Part shown: one piece after another, positions 1 through 8,069 of the stretch
Position numbering within the stretch: the stretch's first letter is position 1
Layout of the letters: the number at the start of each line of letters is the position of its first letter
Source of the DNA: Salinigranum marinum
Lineage (GTDB): Archaea; Halobacteriota; Halobacteria; Halobacteriales; Haloferacaceae
Assembly (NCBI RefSeq): GCF_024228675.1
Contig: NZ_CP100463.1
Coordinates: 1 to 64,000, forward strand
Length of the DNA stretch: 64,000 nt
Direction of reading: 5' to 3'
Made by a program: the position numbers and the translations under genes
The notes under the pieces: model-generated
Seen by the model: only the letters and a program-made list of their open reading frames with translations
The model's database searches: none
Told to the model about the DNA's origin: nothing

Positions 1-101
1 GGTCGCTCCCGGTCGGCGGACGGTGATACGTCGTCCGTGGCGTCGGCGTCGCCGTCCGCGTCGTCGAGGCCGGAGTCGCGTGAGCCGGATTTGAGCCCCA
101 T
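1..101 (-). CDS. Second gene of the ParA operon, N-terminal part only
   Basis: Only the first 33 codons lie in the window; the gene runs off the left edge. It begins MGLKSGSRDSGLDD and continues as an acidic, Asp-rich stretch. Its ATG shares one base with the parA stop codon (TGATG), so the two are almost certainly translationally coupled. Haloarchaeal plasmid parA genes are commonly followed by a small gene starting with this M-G-L-K-S-G motif. By position it should be the centromere-binding or adaptor partner of ParA, but the region that would show a DNA-binding fold is outside the window, so that role is inferred. Confidence 0.7.
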   Translation of the reverse strand, partial: MGLKSGSRDSGLDDADGDADATDDVSPSADRER

Positions 102-958
102 CAGACGGCCACCTCGGGGGTTTCGAGGCCGGCTTCGGCTTCGAGATAGCGGGCGAGTTCGTCGAACTGATCGAGCGTCTCCAGTTCGTAGTCGCGCCGC
201 CGGTCGCGGTGCTGTTCGACGTACGTGTACGGGCTGCACTGTTGCTTCCAACAGCCTTCCATCAACGACCCGCGCTCGCCGATCACGACCGGCACCGGGA
301 ACCCGCTCGCGCGCAGTTCGCCGAGAACGTCCCGCTGGTCGCGGGTGTCCTTGTAGCCGATGGGGAGGACCGCGAGCACCCCGACGTCGACGTCGATGCT
401 CTCCTCCAGACCGTCGACGAGGTCGTCGAGGCCCGCGATCGACTCCTGGCCCTTCGCGGTCGCCTCGAACGGGATCACGACGTTCCTGACCGCCACGAGA
501 GCATTGTAGAGGATCGGCCCTGCCTTGCCGGCGGAGTCGACGATGACGACGTCGTACTCGTCGCGGACGTTCGCCTCGCGGAGCACGCGGTGAAGCTGGT
601 GGTACATGCTGTAGGACTCGCCGAAGTTCTCGGCCTGGTTCTTCTCGTTGAGCAGGAACTCGTGGAGATCCTCGAGCATGTTGTGCGAGGGGACGAGATC
701 GATCCCGCTTTCGACCGTGGTCGTGAGCTGGCCGAACGGGCCTTTCGGGCGCCCGACGAGGTGGCGGACGAGGTTGTCGACCGCCGGATCGCCGCGGTCG
801 TACTCGGGCGCGAACAGATAGGTGAGGCTCCCGTTCTGCGTGTCCATGTCGATCGCGAGGACGTCGTATCCCGCGCGTGCGTGGCTCGCCGCGAGCGTGG
901 CGGCCGTCGTCGTCTTGCCGACGCCCCCCGCCTCCGAGACCGGCGCATAGGTGAGCAT
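101..958 (-). CDS. parA: ParA/Soj-type partition ATPase
   Basis: A 285-residue P-loop ATPase of the ParA/MinD group that segregates plasmids or secondary chromosomes by ATP-dependent DNA binding. The Walker A motif EAGGVGKTT is at residues 9-17, a DMDTQNG motif follows, and Walker B is IVDSAG near the middle. The position normally held by the ParA signature lysine (KGG) is Ala here, giving the EAGG form seen in haloarchaeal plasmid ParA. The start is taken at 958 because the protein then opens directly into the first strand before the P-loop; an in-frame ATG at 985 would add nine residues of no visible value. It is the first gene of an operon with the partial gene at 1-101. AT-rich repeats upstream probably serve as its operator. 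Confidence 0.9.
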   Translation of the reverse strand: MLTYAPVSEAGGVGKTTTAATLAASHARAGYDVLAIDMDTQNGSLTYLFAPEYDRGDPAVDNLVRHLVGRPKGPFGQLTTTVESGIDLVPSHNMLEDLHEFLLNEKNQAENFGESYSMYHQLHRVLREANVRDEYDVVIVDSAGKAGPILYNALVAVRNVVIPFEATAKGQESIAGLDDLVDGLEESIDVDVGVLAVLPIGYKDTRDQRDVLGELRASGFPVPVVIGERGSLMEGCWKQQCSPYTYVEQHRDRRRDYELETLDQFDELARYLEAEAGLETPEVAV

Positions 959-985
959 TACGAGACGGTCGGCGACGACGAACAT

Positions 986-1135
986 AAATCTAAGTCAGAC
1001 AGCATAGCCACATCTGATAGCTGTGTGTTGTATCTGTGAGGTAGAGTGACGAGCATTGTTTATACAGTATAGCTATTTAACGTAAATTTATACTATAGTC
1101 ATAAAGTATAGCTATGAACTATAACCCTAAAGTGT
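986..1135. promoter_or_regulatory. AT-rich control region upstream of parA with repeated sites
   Basis: A strongly AT-rich stretch in an otherwise GC-rich window. AGTATAGCTAT occurs exactly at 1066-1076 and 1105-1115, 39 bases apart. Its core ATAGCTAT is a palindrome, and looser relatives (CTATAGTC at 1093, AGCATAGCC at 1001) lie around it. Position and repetition suggest parA operators or parS-like partition sites. The seen facts are the repeats and their location; binding is inferred. Confidence 0.5.
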
Positions 1136-1162
1136 AGGTGAAATGTGGACGTCCAGGCGTGA

Positions 1163-1342
1163 GGCCATCTACGCACCAACGAGCGCCGAGACGGCACGGC
1201 TCATCTTCGAGACAGCCGCGTCGGGGTCGTTCCGCACCTGGCCCGACAGTTCGGCGGCGCGCTCCTCGTCGCGTACGGCGTGTTCGTCGTCTGGGTCGTC
1301 GCCGAGACCGTCGGCGCGACGAACCGCATCAGGGGCGGCTGA
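1163..1342 (+). pseudogene. Possible remnant encoding one membrane helix
   Basis: This frame has no ATG or GTG start after the upstream stop at 1160, yet it ends in a convincing hydrophobic helix (ALLVAYGVFVVWVVAETV) followed by a polar tail and a stop at 1340. It could be the end of a lost membrane-protein gene. No family was recognised and the call is weak. Confidence 0.2.
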
Positions 1343-1387
1343 ATCCCCCGTAACCAACGCCCCGACCGACGACGGCCGTTTTGGGCC

Positions 1388-2332
1388 TCAGAGGTAGCCG
1401 AGCGCTTCGAGCCGCGTCTCGCGCGTCTCGTCGTCCAGGCGAGCGAAGCCCGACGGCTCCCCCTCGGTCACGTGCCGCGGCTCGTCGGACTCGACGACGA
1501 GCCACGGCACGACCCGTAGCTCCGGCGTGTAGACGCGGGGAGCGTGTCCGTACTGTTTGCTCACGAGCACGCGTTCGCCGAGCATCTCGCCGTGATCGGC
1601 GGTGATCACCGACCGGCCGTCCAGTCGATCGACGAGCTCCTTCGCGTGGTCGGCGGCGATCCGGACGTTCTCGGCGTACGCCTGCTTGAGCTCCGCCTCC
1701 TCGATGGGTCCGTCCCTGACGGCCTCTCGTACGTTCGCGTGCGCCCCGTCGAGGCCCTGCCGCTCCATCACGTTCGGGTTGAACACGCCGAACTCGTAGC
1801 GCTCGTACAGCTCCTGCCCGGTGGGGCCGATGTACGGCGCGTGCGGCTGCATGAAGTGAACGAGGAGCCGTTTGTTCGGGTGGCGCTCGCGCATCCGCAG
1901 GGCGGCGTCGACGACGGCGTCGGGCGGGATCGTCTTGAGCTCATCGTCCCACCGCTCGAACAGTTCGGCGTAGCACACCTCGAAGAAGACGTCGTCCGAG
2001 AGGATCTCGACGAACGGGTTCGCGGTGACGAGCACCGTGTCGTGGAGTCGCCGACCGGCGAAGTTCGCCTCGATGAACTCCCGGCTGCTCGACCCCCGGG
2101 AGACGACCGTCCGGAAGTCGCCGTCGATGACGTCGAGGGCCGCGAGCGAGTCCGCCCGACAGGCGTCGAGGATCAGCAGGTTGTCCCACTCCTCGCTCAT
2201 GACGTCGATGCCTGGGTCGTGTGTGCGCTGGAACACCAGCCGGGACAGCACGCGCTCTCCTTCCCGGGCGAACAGCGACGGCTCCGTCATCGCCCGTCTG
2301 AGGTTCGACAGCGTGTATTTCCGGTACGCCAT
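1388..2332 (-). CDS. Alkaline phosphatase/sulfatase-superfamily hydrolase
   Basis: A 314-residue enzyme of the metal-dependent alkaline phosphatase fold. Visible landmarks are LLILDACRADSL (first metal Asp), SRGSSSREF in the nucleophile region, HFMQPHAPYIGP, and TADHGEMLGE followed by YGHAP (metal ligands). The nucleophile region has serines and no C-x-P-x-R motif, so this is not a formylglycine-dependent type I sulfatase. Haloarchaeal members often sit in surface-glycan loci and may transfer or remove phosphate or sulfate groups. The start at 2332 (MAYRKYTLSNLRRA) is chosen because the upstream extension has no family-like sequence. No signal peptide is seen, so it is probably cytoplasmic. 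Confidence 0.75.
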   Translation of the reverse strand: MAYRKYTLSNLRRAMTEPSLFAREGERVLSRLVFQRTHDPGIDVMSEEWDNLLILDACRADSLAALDVIDGDFRTVVSRGSSSREFIEANFAGRRLHDTVLVTANPFVEILSDDVFFEVCYAELFERWDDELKTIPPDAVVDAALRMRERHPNKRLLVHFMQPHAPYIGPTGQELYERYEFGVFNPNVMERQGLDGAHANVREAVRDGPIEEAELKQAYAENVRIAADHAKELVDRLDGRSVITADHGEMLGERVLVSKQYGHAPRVYTPELRVVPWLVVESDEPRHVTEGEPSGFARLDDETRETRLEALGYL

Positions 2333-2596
2333 TGGTCGCCAAAGTGTTGTCTGTACAACACGATATACGTTCGGGTCGTATCGCGTACGCACCGACAACA
2401 GCGGACGACGTTTCCGGAGGCCAGGTGGACTGATGTACGGAGCAAACGTGACGCGTCCGCAGTTGGTTGGAAACCAACGGACACACGACCGGTCCGACGG
2501 CCGGTTACGGGCGGCGGGCCGACGGGGAACCACTGTCGAGGACGGGGGAACGGCCGACGACGGTCGGAACCCGGCCGGGCGAGTCGGCGGGCCGTC

Positions 2597-3604
2597 TCAC
2601 TCGCGGACGGCCCGCCGCCGGTCGGGGATCAGGTCGAACGTCTCGTTCGTGTCCCCGAGGACGAACAGCGCGTAGTAGCGGAGGAACGTCTGCACGGGCA
2701 CGGAGACGACCAACACGAGGGCGATCAGTGCGAAGCCGAAGACCACGGCCGCGACGAGGATGACCGCCCAGCCGGCGGCCTCGACGACCGTGAGCAGCGC
2801 CGCGCCGGCGAGGGCGACGAGGCCGAGGGGGATCGCGATCACGACCGCCCCGACGAGGGTGGCGATACCGGCGAGGATCCCGCCCACGAGCTGGAGCACG
2901 AACCCCATGACGGCGTAGGCGACGTACTGCTTCCACTGGCCGGTCACCGTCGGCCAGAACCGACGCCAGGCCGAAAGCACGCCCGTCTCTTCCCCGAGCA
3001 TCACCGGGACGACGAACATGGTCGTGAAGCCGTTGACGAGCCCGCTCGCGATCGTGACGACGGCGAAGACGGGGATCGCGGCCAACAGCAGCCCGAACGA
3101 GAGCCCGCCGTCACCGAAGACGATCGGGGCGAAGGCGGCCACGAGGACGACACCGACGAGCGCGAAGGAGACGACTCCGAGGACCAGCCGGAAGCCGAAC
3201 AGCCGGAGTCCCCGTGACCAGTGCTCGCCCCAGTAGCGGCGGATCGTGACCGTTTCTCGGCGGAGGGAGTCGACGAAGACGAACTCCATGACGGAGCCGA
3301 CGAACAGGAAGCCGAGGCCCAAGAGCAAGAGGACGCCGAAGATCGCGGCGATGATCGCGACTTCGGTCCCGCCGATCGACGGGGCAGCCTCCAGAGCGCC
3401 CGGGCCGTCGGCTCCGGCAGGGGCGTCTACGCCGCCACCGCCCGTGCTCCCGCCGGGAAACTGGACGGGGTTGAATCCGCCGACGCCGCCGACGAAGAGC
3501 ATGAGCAGGGCGAGCCTCGCCCACCGTCCGCGGTCGAACGGCCAGAGGAACGTCCGCGTCGCGTCGAGCGCGTCGTCGATGGCGTCGAGCGCGTAGAGCG
3601 TCAC
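2597..3604 (-). CDS. Multi-pass membrane protein, haloarchaeal DUF7544-like
   Basis: About 335 residues starting at a GTG (VTLYALDAIDDALDATRTF) with an AGGGAG-like ribosome site just upstream. A short soluble head carrying R-x-F-L-W-P-F is followed by about seven hydrophobic segments and a polar C-terminal tail. A Gly-rich, Asp/Glu-containing loop follows the first helix. This layout matches haloarchaeal proteins labelled DUF7544, whose function is unknown. Longer in-frame upstream sequence exists but is Arg/Pro-rich and unlike a real N-terminus. It is separated from both neighbours, so no operon partner is evident. Confidence 0.65.
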   Translation of the reverse strand: MTLYALDAIDDALDATRTFLWPFDRGRWARLALLMLFVGGVGGFNPVQFPGGSTGGGGVDAPAGADGPGALEAAPSIGGTEVAIIAAIFGVLLLLGLGFLFVGSVMEFVFVDSLRRETVTIRRYWGEHWSRGLRLFGFRLVLGVVSFALVGVVLVAAFAPIVFGDGGLSFGLLLAAIPVFAVVTIASGLVNGFTTMFVVPVMLGEETGVLSAWRRFWPTVTGQWKQYVAYAVMGFVLQLVGGILAGIATLVGAVVIAIPLGLVALAGAALLTVVEAAGWAVILVAAVVFGFALIALVLVVSVPVQTFLRYYALFVLGDTNETFDLIPDRRRAVRE

Positions 3605-3954
3605 CGGCCGGCTCCCTGTCGGGGGTGGCTGCGCTTCCGATACCGTCGGTACGCGGGGTGGAGGGGACCGATTCGGGGCATTCGGTCCCACAAGGCTCGC
3701 CCGACCCGATAGAAGCTTCGGTCGCCGGGCCCGGAGTGAGCGGCGTCGGGTACCGGACGGGGCGGCGTGTCGACCACGTCGCGTGGCAGAGGTCGCGCGA
3801 CGACGCGTCCACACACCGTACCCTACTCGCTCTCTTCGGTCGCTCGTTGAGGATAGGGGGCCTTAACCCCTCAATTCAGGTAAGGAATCGACAGTGACAG
3901 CGCGTTTCGCCAGCGTTACTTGCTTCCAGGGCCCACGAAGTCCGCCGTGACAGT

Positions 3955-4283
3955 TCACTGAACACCCAAGTATCCAGCTGCTTCCTCTGCGATGGTCTCA
4001 ATCGTTGCCTCGACGAGACGACCCTCTTCGTGCTGGATGTCGGCGTGCCGGATCGTCGCGATGGTCCACGGTTCACGTAGCTGTCACGCGGCAACCCACC
4101 AGTCGTGAAATCGTCGTCAGCGAGCGGAATTGCGACTGCACGACGAGTCGTCGTGACCGCGGCGTACAGTCCTATTTCGTCGCTGAACGGGTGAGTGTCG
4201 TCACTGAGGCAGACGTACGGACGGTAGTCGTGATCGGCGAACAGGTCAGGGCCGTTCACCACAGTTCCACGGTCGCACGACAC
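3955..4283 (-). pseudogene. PemK/MazF-family toxin gene, frameshifted
   Basis: The gene starts at a GTG three bases after the antitoxin stop. Its first part reads VNGPDLFADHDYRPYVCLSD and continues normally to LPRDSYVN, then drops out of frame near 4070. The next frame carries the expected rest, PWTIATIRHADIQHEEGRLV and onwards to a stop at 3955. Restoring one C in the AAC-C run joins the halves exactly. MazF/PemK proteins are mRNA-cleaving ribonucleases; if the indel is real the toxin is dead past residue about 73. Both possibilities, true mutation or sequencing error, remain open. Confidence 0.75.
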
Positions 4284-4286
4284 CGG

Positions 4287-4604
4287 TCACTCCTCTCCGT
4301 AGTAGTCGTCGGTCGTCGAGGCCGAACTAGCCTGTGTCTGCGCTGCATACGACGCGAGGCGATCGTCTTCTCCGATCGCCCAGTATCGACCCCGGTGACG
4401 GACGAGTCCGCGGTCCTCGAGACGCGACAGGACGGCGCCGACGCTCCCACGCTTGATTTCGGTCGCCTCGTGAATCTCCGTCTGGGTGAACGCCTTGTCG
4501 TCGTGTTCGACGAGGAACTGGAGAATCCGGTAGGGCTGCGTGCCCTCCTGGAGGTCGAGGACCTCGGTTGGTTCCTCGTCGAATCGGTCGATGTTGATTG
4601 GCAT
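4287..4604 (-). CDS. MarR-like winged-helix antitoxin/regulator of the MazF module
   Basis: A 105-residue winged-helix protein (PYRILQFLVEHDDKAFTQTE, then IHEATEIKRGSVGAVLSRLE is the recognition helix region) ending in an acidic Ser/Thr/Tyr-rich tail. It lies three bases upstream of the MazF-like toxin, and this wHTH-PemK pairing is common in haloarchaea, so it probably neutralises the toxin and represses the operon. The ATG at 4604 follows a TATA-like element by about 25 bases with no ribosome site, so translation is likely leaderless. Tandem 10-bp repeats upstream are the obvious autoregulatory operator. Confidence 0.75.
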   Translation of the reverse strand: MPINIDRFDEEPTEVLDLQEGTQPYRILQFLVEHDDKAFTQTEIHEATEIKRGSVGAVLSRLEDRGLVRHRGRYWAIGEDDRLASYAAQTQASSASTTDDYYGEE

Positions 4605-4605
4605 G

Positions 4606-4635
4606 TGTAATAGATTGTAATAGACTGAAATAAGC
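4606..4635 (-). promoter_or_regulatory. Promoter and tandem-repeat operator of the toxin-antitoxin pair
   Basis: On the plus strand TGTAATAGAT (4606-4615) is followed directly by TGTAATAGAC (4616-4625) and the weaker TGAAATAAGC (4626-4635), three units with a 10-bp period. Read on the minus strand, the last unit (CTTATTTC) is a TATA box 22-30 bases before the ATG at 4604. Repressor binding here would cover the promoter. The repeats are seen; the function is inferred. Confidence 0.55.
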
Positions 4636-4735
4636 GCGTCGCTGATGGGGGTGTTCGCTCGTCCCTCACGAGCGATTCAACGTAAGCCGATGCAAGAGCC
4701 CTTGGAACTACCGTGACAGAACGGCTGGTCCACGG

Positions 4736-5305
4736 TTACACATCGTTGATATGATCGTAGATTCGTCCGGTTGTCTGGATTGAACGGTGCCGGAGCCGGC
4801 TCCGGACATCGTAGAGGGTGTTTCCGTCCTCAGCGTTCATCATCCGCCACGCGGTGCTGTGTCGGAGCGCATGAGGCGTCACATCGGAGGCATCGCCTCG
4901 ATTCCCGTCGATCTTGAATGGGCGAACCTCGGCTACCTCGGCGACTTTGTGAACCAGATCACGAACCCCTTGGGTTGAGAGACGGTCGGACGACCGCGAA
5001 GGGAAGAGTGCTGAGCTGTCCTTCCATCGGTTCGTGAGGTACGATCGGAGCAATCGAGTGGTGTCGCTCGCGAGGCCGAGCGTCTTCGGCGGTGGAGTGT
5101 TCTCGTTCGGGTAGTCCTTCTGAATGTGACCCGGGAGGTAGAGCTTCGAAGCGTCGTCGCGGAGGTAGTCGATGTCGAGCGCGACGAGTTCGACGATGCG
5201 AAGGCCAATGTCGTACACTGTCGCGATGATCGCGTCGTCGCGCTGATGGAGATACTCAGTGCTCGTTCGATACACCGCATTTCGGCGTCCGTCGGCTCCC
5301 TGCAC
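4736..5305 (-). pseudogene. Tyrosine recombinase/integrase, N-terminally truncated
   Basis: About 189 residues of a XerC/D-type catalytic domain. The first catalytic Arg is in YDIGLRIVEL, the H-x-x-R box is PHALRHSTAW, the later His is in LRHRSIQTT, and the nucleophile Tyr is in RIYDH near the end. The N-terminal core-binding domain (about 100-150 residues in relatives) is missing: the reading frame ends at 5305, just before the divergently oriented cox gene at 5363. The rest was probably removed when this junction formed. It may be a relic of the element that brought in the neighbouring toxin-antitoxin module. Confidence 0.75.
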
Positions 5306-5362
5306 CGGGAGTTGGTGTGCGCCAAACGGGCTCCTTTGACGCTCAGTTCACTGCCCACACAC

Positions 5363-7090
5363 ATGGTCGAATCACAGGTCGCTCTCACCCTCGTCATGGG
5401 CGGGTTGCTCGTCGCTGTCGGCGTGTGGCTCGCGCGGCTCGAGAACTGGCGGTCCGTCCCGCTCGGCGGTCGGGCGGGAGGGACCGTCTCGGAAGAGCTC
5501 TCCTCGGAGAAACCGTCGGGACTGCTCCGCTGGCTCACCACCGTGGATCACAAGGACATCGGGATACTCTACGGCGTCTACTCGGTCGCGATCTTCGGGT
5601 GGGCCGGTGGGGCGGCGATGATCATGCGTCTCGAGCTGATCGACCCCGAGATGACCCTGCTCTCGAACCAGTTCTACAACTCGCTGCTCACCAGCCACGG
5701 GATCGCGATGCTCATCCTGTTCGGGACGCCGATCCTGGCCGCGTTCTCGAACTACTTCATCCCGCTGTTGATCGGCGCCGACGACATGGCGTTCCCGCGC
5801 ATCAACGCCATCGCCTTCTGGCTCCTACCGCCCTCGGCGCTGCTCGTCTTCGCTGGCTTCCTTCCCATCCCGGACCTCATCCCCGCCCAGACCGCGTGGA
5901 CGATGTACACGCCGCTGTCGGCGGGCGTCGGCTCCGGCACGCAGGCCAACGCGGGCGTCGACCTGATGCTCCTCGGCCTCCATCTCTCGGGTATCTCCGT
6001 CACCATGGGCGCGATCAACTTCATCGCGACCGTCTTCACCGAACGCGGCGACGGCGTCACGTGGGCGAACCTCGACATCTTCTCGTGGACGGTCCTCACC
6101 CAGTCGGGGCTCGTTCTCTTCGCGTTCCCCCTCCTGGGGAGTGCGATCGTCATGCTGCTCATGGACCGCAACCTCGGCACGACGTTCTTTTCGGTCGACG
6201 GCGGCTACATCCTCTGGCAGCACCTCTTTTGGTTCTGGGGCCATCCCGAGGTGTACATCCTCATCCTCCCGGCGATGGGACTCGTGAGCCTCATCCTCCC
6301 GCGGTTTTCGGGGCGGCGGCTGTTCGGCTTCAAGTTCGTCGTCTACTCCACGCTGGCGATCGGCGTGCTCTCCTTCGGCGTGTGGGCCCATCACATGTTC
6401 GCGACCGGGATCGACCCGCGCCTGCGCGCGTCGTTCATGACCGTCTCGCTCGCCATCGCCATCCCGACGGCGGTGAAGACGTTCAACTGGATCACGACGA
6501 TGTGGAACGGCCGCGTCAGGCTCACGACGCCGATGCTCTTCTGCGTCGGCTTCGTCTCGAACGTGATCATCGGCGGCGTGACGGGCGTCTTCCTCGCCTC
6601 CATTCCCGTGGACCTCATCCTCCACGACACGTACTACGTCGTCGGCCACTTCCACTACTTCCTCATGGGCGGGACGGTCTTTGCGGTGTTCGCGGGCATC
6701 TACTACTGGTTCCCGCTCGTCACCGGCCGGATGTACCAGAAGACCCTCGGCAAGGCGCACTTCTGGCTCTCGATGATCGGGACGAACCTCACGTTCTTCG
6801 CGATGATCCTCCTCGGCTACGGCGGAATGCCCCGGCGGTACGCCACGTACCTCCCGGAGTTCGTCACGCTCCACCAGGTCGCGTCCGTCGGGGCCGTCTT
6901 GATCACCGTCGCCCAGTTGATCTGGCTGTTCAACGTCGTCCAGTCGTACTACGAGGGACCGGCCGTCGAGGACGGCGACCCCTGGAACCTCCGGACGGAC
7001 GGGCTGTACACCGCCGAGTGGGACTGGTTCGACCGGAAACGGGAGACGGCGCTGGCTGACGGCGGCGAACCCTCCGACGGCGACGACTGA
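5363..7090 (+). CDS. Heme-copper cytochrome c oxidase subunit I
   Basis: A 575-residue subunit I with about 12 membrane helices plus an N-terminal helix. Key residues are all present: H112 and H431 (low-spin heme), H294 in GHPEVY with the cross-linked Tyr298 and H343-H344 (CuB), H429 (high-spin heme) in YYVVGHFHYF, and K372 of the K channel. It reduces O2 to water and pumps protons in the cell membrane. MVESQVALTLVMG at 5363 is the usual start for the haloarchaeal family. No subunit II or III gene is adjacent: the integrase relic is upstream and a convergent rhodanese downstream. The partner subunits must therefore be encoded elsewhere. Confidence 0.92.
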   Translation: MVESQVALTLVMGGLLVAVGVWLARLENWRSVPLGGRAGGTVSEELSSEKPSGLLRWLTTVDHKDIGILYGVYSVAIFGWAGGAAMIMRLELIDPEMTLLSNQFYNSLLTSHGIAMLILFGTPILAAFSNYFIPLLIGADDMAFPRINAIAFWLLPPSALLVFAGFLPIPDLIPAQTAWTMYTPLSAGVGSGTQANAGVDLMLLGLHLSGISVTMGAINFIATVFTERGDGVTWANLDIFSWTVLTQSGLVLFAFPLLGSAIVMLLMDRNLGTTFFSVDGGYILWQHLFWFWGHPEVYILILPAMGLVSLILPRFSGRRLFGFKFVVYSTLAIGVLSFGVWAHHMFATGIDPRLRASFMTVSLAIAIPTAVKTFNWITTMWNGRVRLTTPMLFCVGFVSNVIIGGVTGVFLASIPVDLILHDTYYVVGHFHYFLMGGTVFAVFAGIYYWFPLVTGRMYQKTLGKAHFWLSMIGTNLTFFAMILLGYGGMPRRYATYLPEFVTLHQVASVGAVLITVAQLIWLFNVVQSYYEGPAVEDGDPWNLRTDGLYTAEWDWFDRKRETALADGGEPSDGDD

Positions 7091-7137
7091 ACGAGTCGGC
7101 TACTCTTCGACGGCGACCACGACGAGCAAGCGGGCCG

Positions 7138-8001
7138 CTACTCCTCGTCGCCGACCGCGACGGGCGCGCGGACGAGGTTCCCCCACTCGGTCCACGAGCC
7201 GTCGTAGTTCTGCACCCGGTCGTAGCCGAGCAGTTCGTGGAGGACGAACCAGGTGATCGACGAGCGTTCGCCGATCCGGCAGTACGCGATGACCGCGTCG
7301 TCGGGGGTGACGCCGTGTGACTCGTACAGGTCGGCCAGCACCGCCAGCGGTTTGAACCGGCCGTCGGAGCCGACGTTGTCGGCCCACAGGACGTTGATCG
7401 CGCCGGGGATGTGGCCGGCGCGCTGGGCGGTCTCGTCCATGCCCGGGGGCGCGATCAGCTCCCCCCGGTACTCCTCGGGCATCCGGACGTCGATGAGCGT
7501 CGTCTCCGCGTCGAGCGCCTCGTGGACGTCGCGACGGAACGCGCGGATCGACTCGTCGGTCGTCTCGACGTGGTACTCCGTCGCGGGGAACGTCGGCACC
7601 TCGTCGGTCGTCGGGAAGCCGTGTTCCAGCCAGTACTCGCGCCCCCCGTCCATCACCCGAACGTCGTCGTGGCCGTAGATGCTGAACTGCCAGTACAGGT
7701 GGGTCGCGAACCAGTTCGCGTTGTCGCCGTAGACGACGACCGTGGTGTCGTTCGCGATGCCGTTGTCGCCCATCAGCCGCTCGAACTCCGCCGGCGTAGG
7801 GATGTCGCGCCAGGTGTCGCTCTGGAGGTCCGCCTGCCAGTCGAAGCCGACGGCGCCGGGCGCGTGACGCTCCCGATAGAAATCCGTGTTCACGTCGACC
7901 TCCACGAGCCGGTAGTCGGGAGTCGGCTCCCTGAACCGGTCGAGTCGGTCGGCGACCCACGCGGGCGAGACGAGGACGTCCGCTGGATGCGTCGTTGTCA
8001 T
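7138..8001 (-). CDS. Two-domain rhodanese, thiosulfate sulfurtransferase
   Basis: A 287-residue tandem rhodanese. The N-terminal domain is inactive-type and the C-terminal one carries the catalytic Cys241 in the loop CRIGERSS, the form found in thiosulfate:cyanide sulfurtransferases. It moves sulfane sulfur from thiosulfate to thiol or cyanide acceptors in the cytoplasm. The start at 8001 (MTTTHPADVLVSPAWV) is preferred; an in-frame ATG at 8067 would add 22 polar residues. It lies 68 bases downstream of a bacterio-opsin-activator-type regulator on the same strand, probably one operon, in a block with other sulfur genes. Confidence 0.88.
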   Translation of the reverse strand: MTTTHPADVLVSPAWVADRLDRFREPTPDYRLVEVDVNTDFYRERHAPGAVGFDWQADLQSDTWRDIPTPAEFERLMGDNGIANDTTVVVYGDNANWFATHLYWQFSIYGHDDVRVMDGGREYWLEHGFPTTDEVPTFPATEYHVETTDESIRAFRRDVHEALDAETTLIDVRMPEEYRGELIAPPGMDETAQRAGHIPGAINVLWADNVGSDGRFKPLAVLADLYESHGVTPDDAVIAYCRIGERSSITWFVLHELLGYDRVQNYDGSWTEWGNLVRAPVAVGDEE

Positions 8002-8069
8002 TGAGTGGTCCTGTGTGCGGTCGTCGACCGGTTCCGTCGGGTCGTGTGATCGTTCTCCGGCCCCCATTA

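Noticed and set aside
1388-2332. Reading the phosphatase-fold enzyme as a formylglycine sulfatase
   Set aside because: No C-x-P-x-R or S-x-P-x-R motif; the nucleophile region is SRGSSSREF.
2597-3217. Long open frames on the plus strand opposite the DUF7544-like gene
   Set aside because: Rich in Asp/Glu/Arg/Gly without any domain and exactly antisense to a clear membrane protein; typical GC-rich shadow.
5363-7059. Long Arg/His/Pro-rich frame overlapping cox subunit I
   Set aside because: Same-strand shifted frame of a gene with all catalytic residues; composition is that of a shadow.
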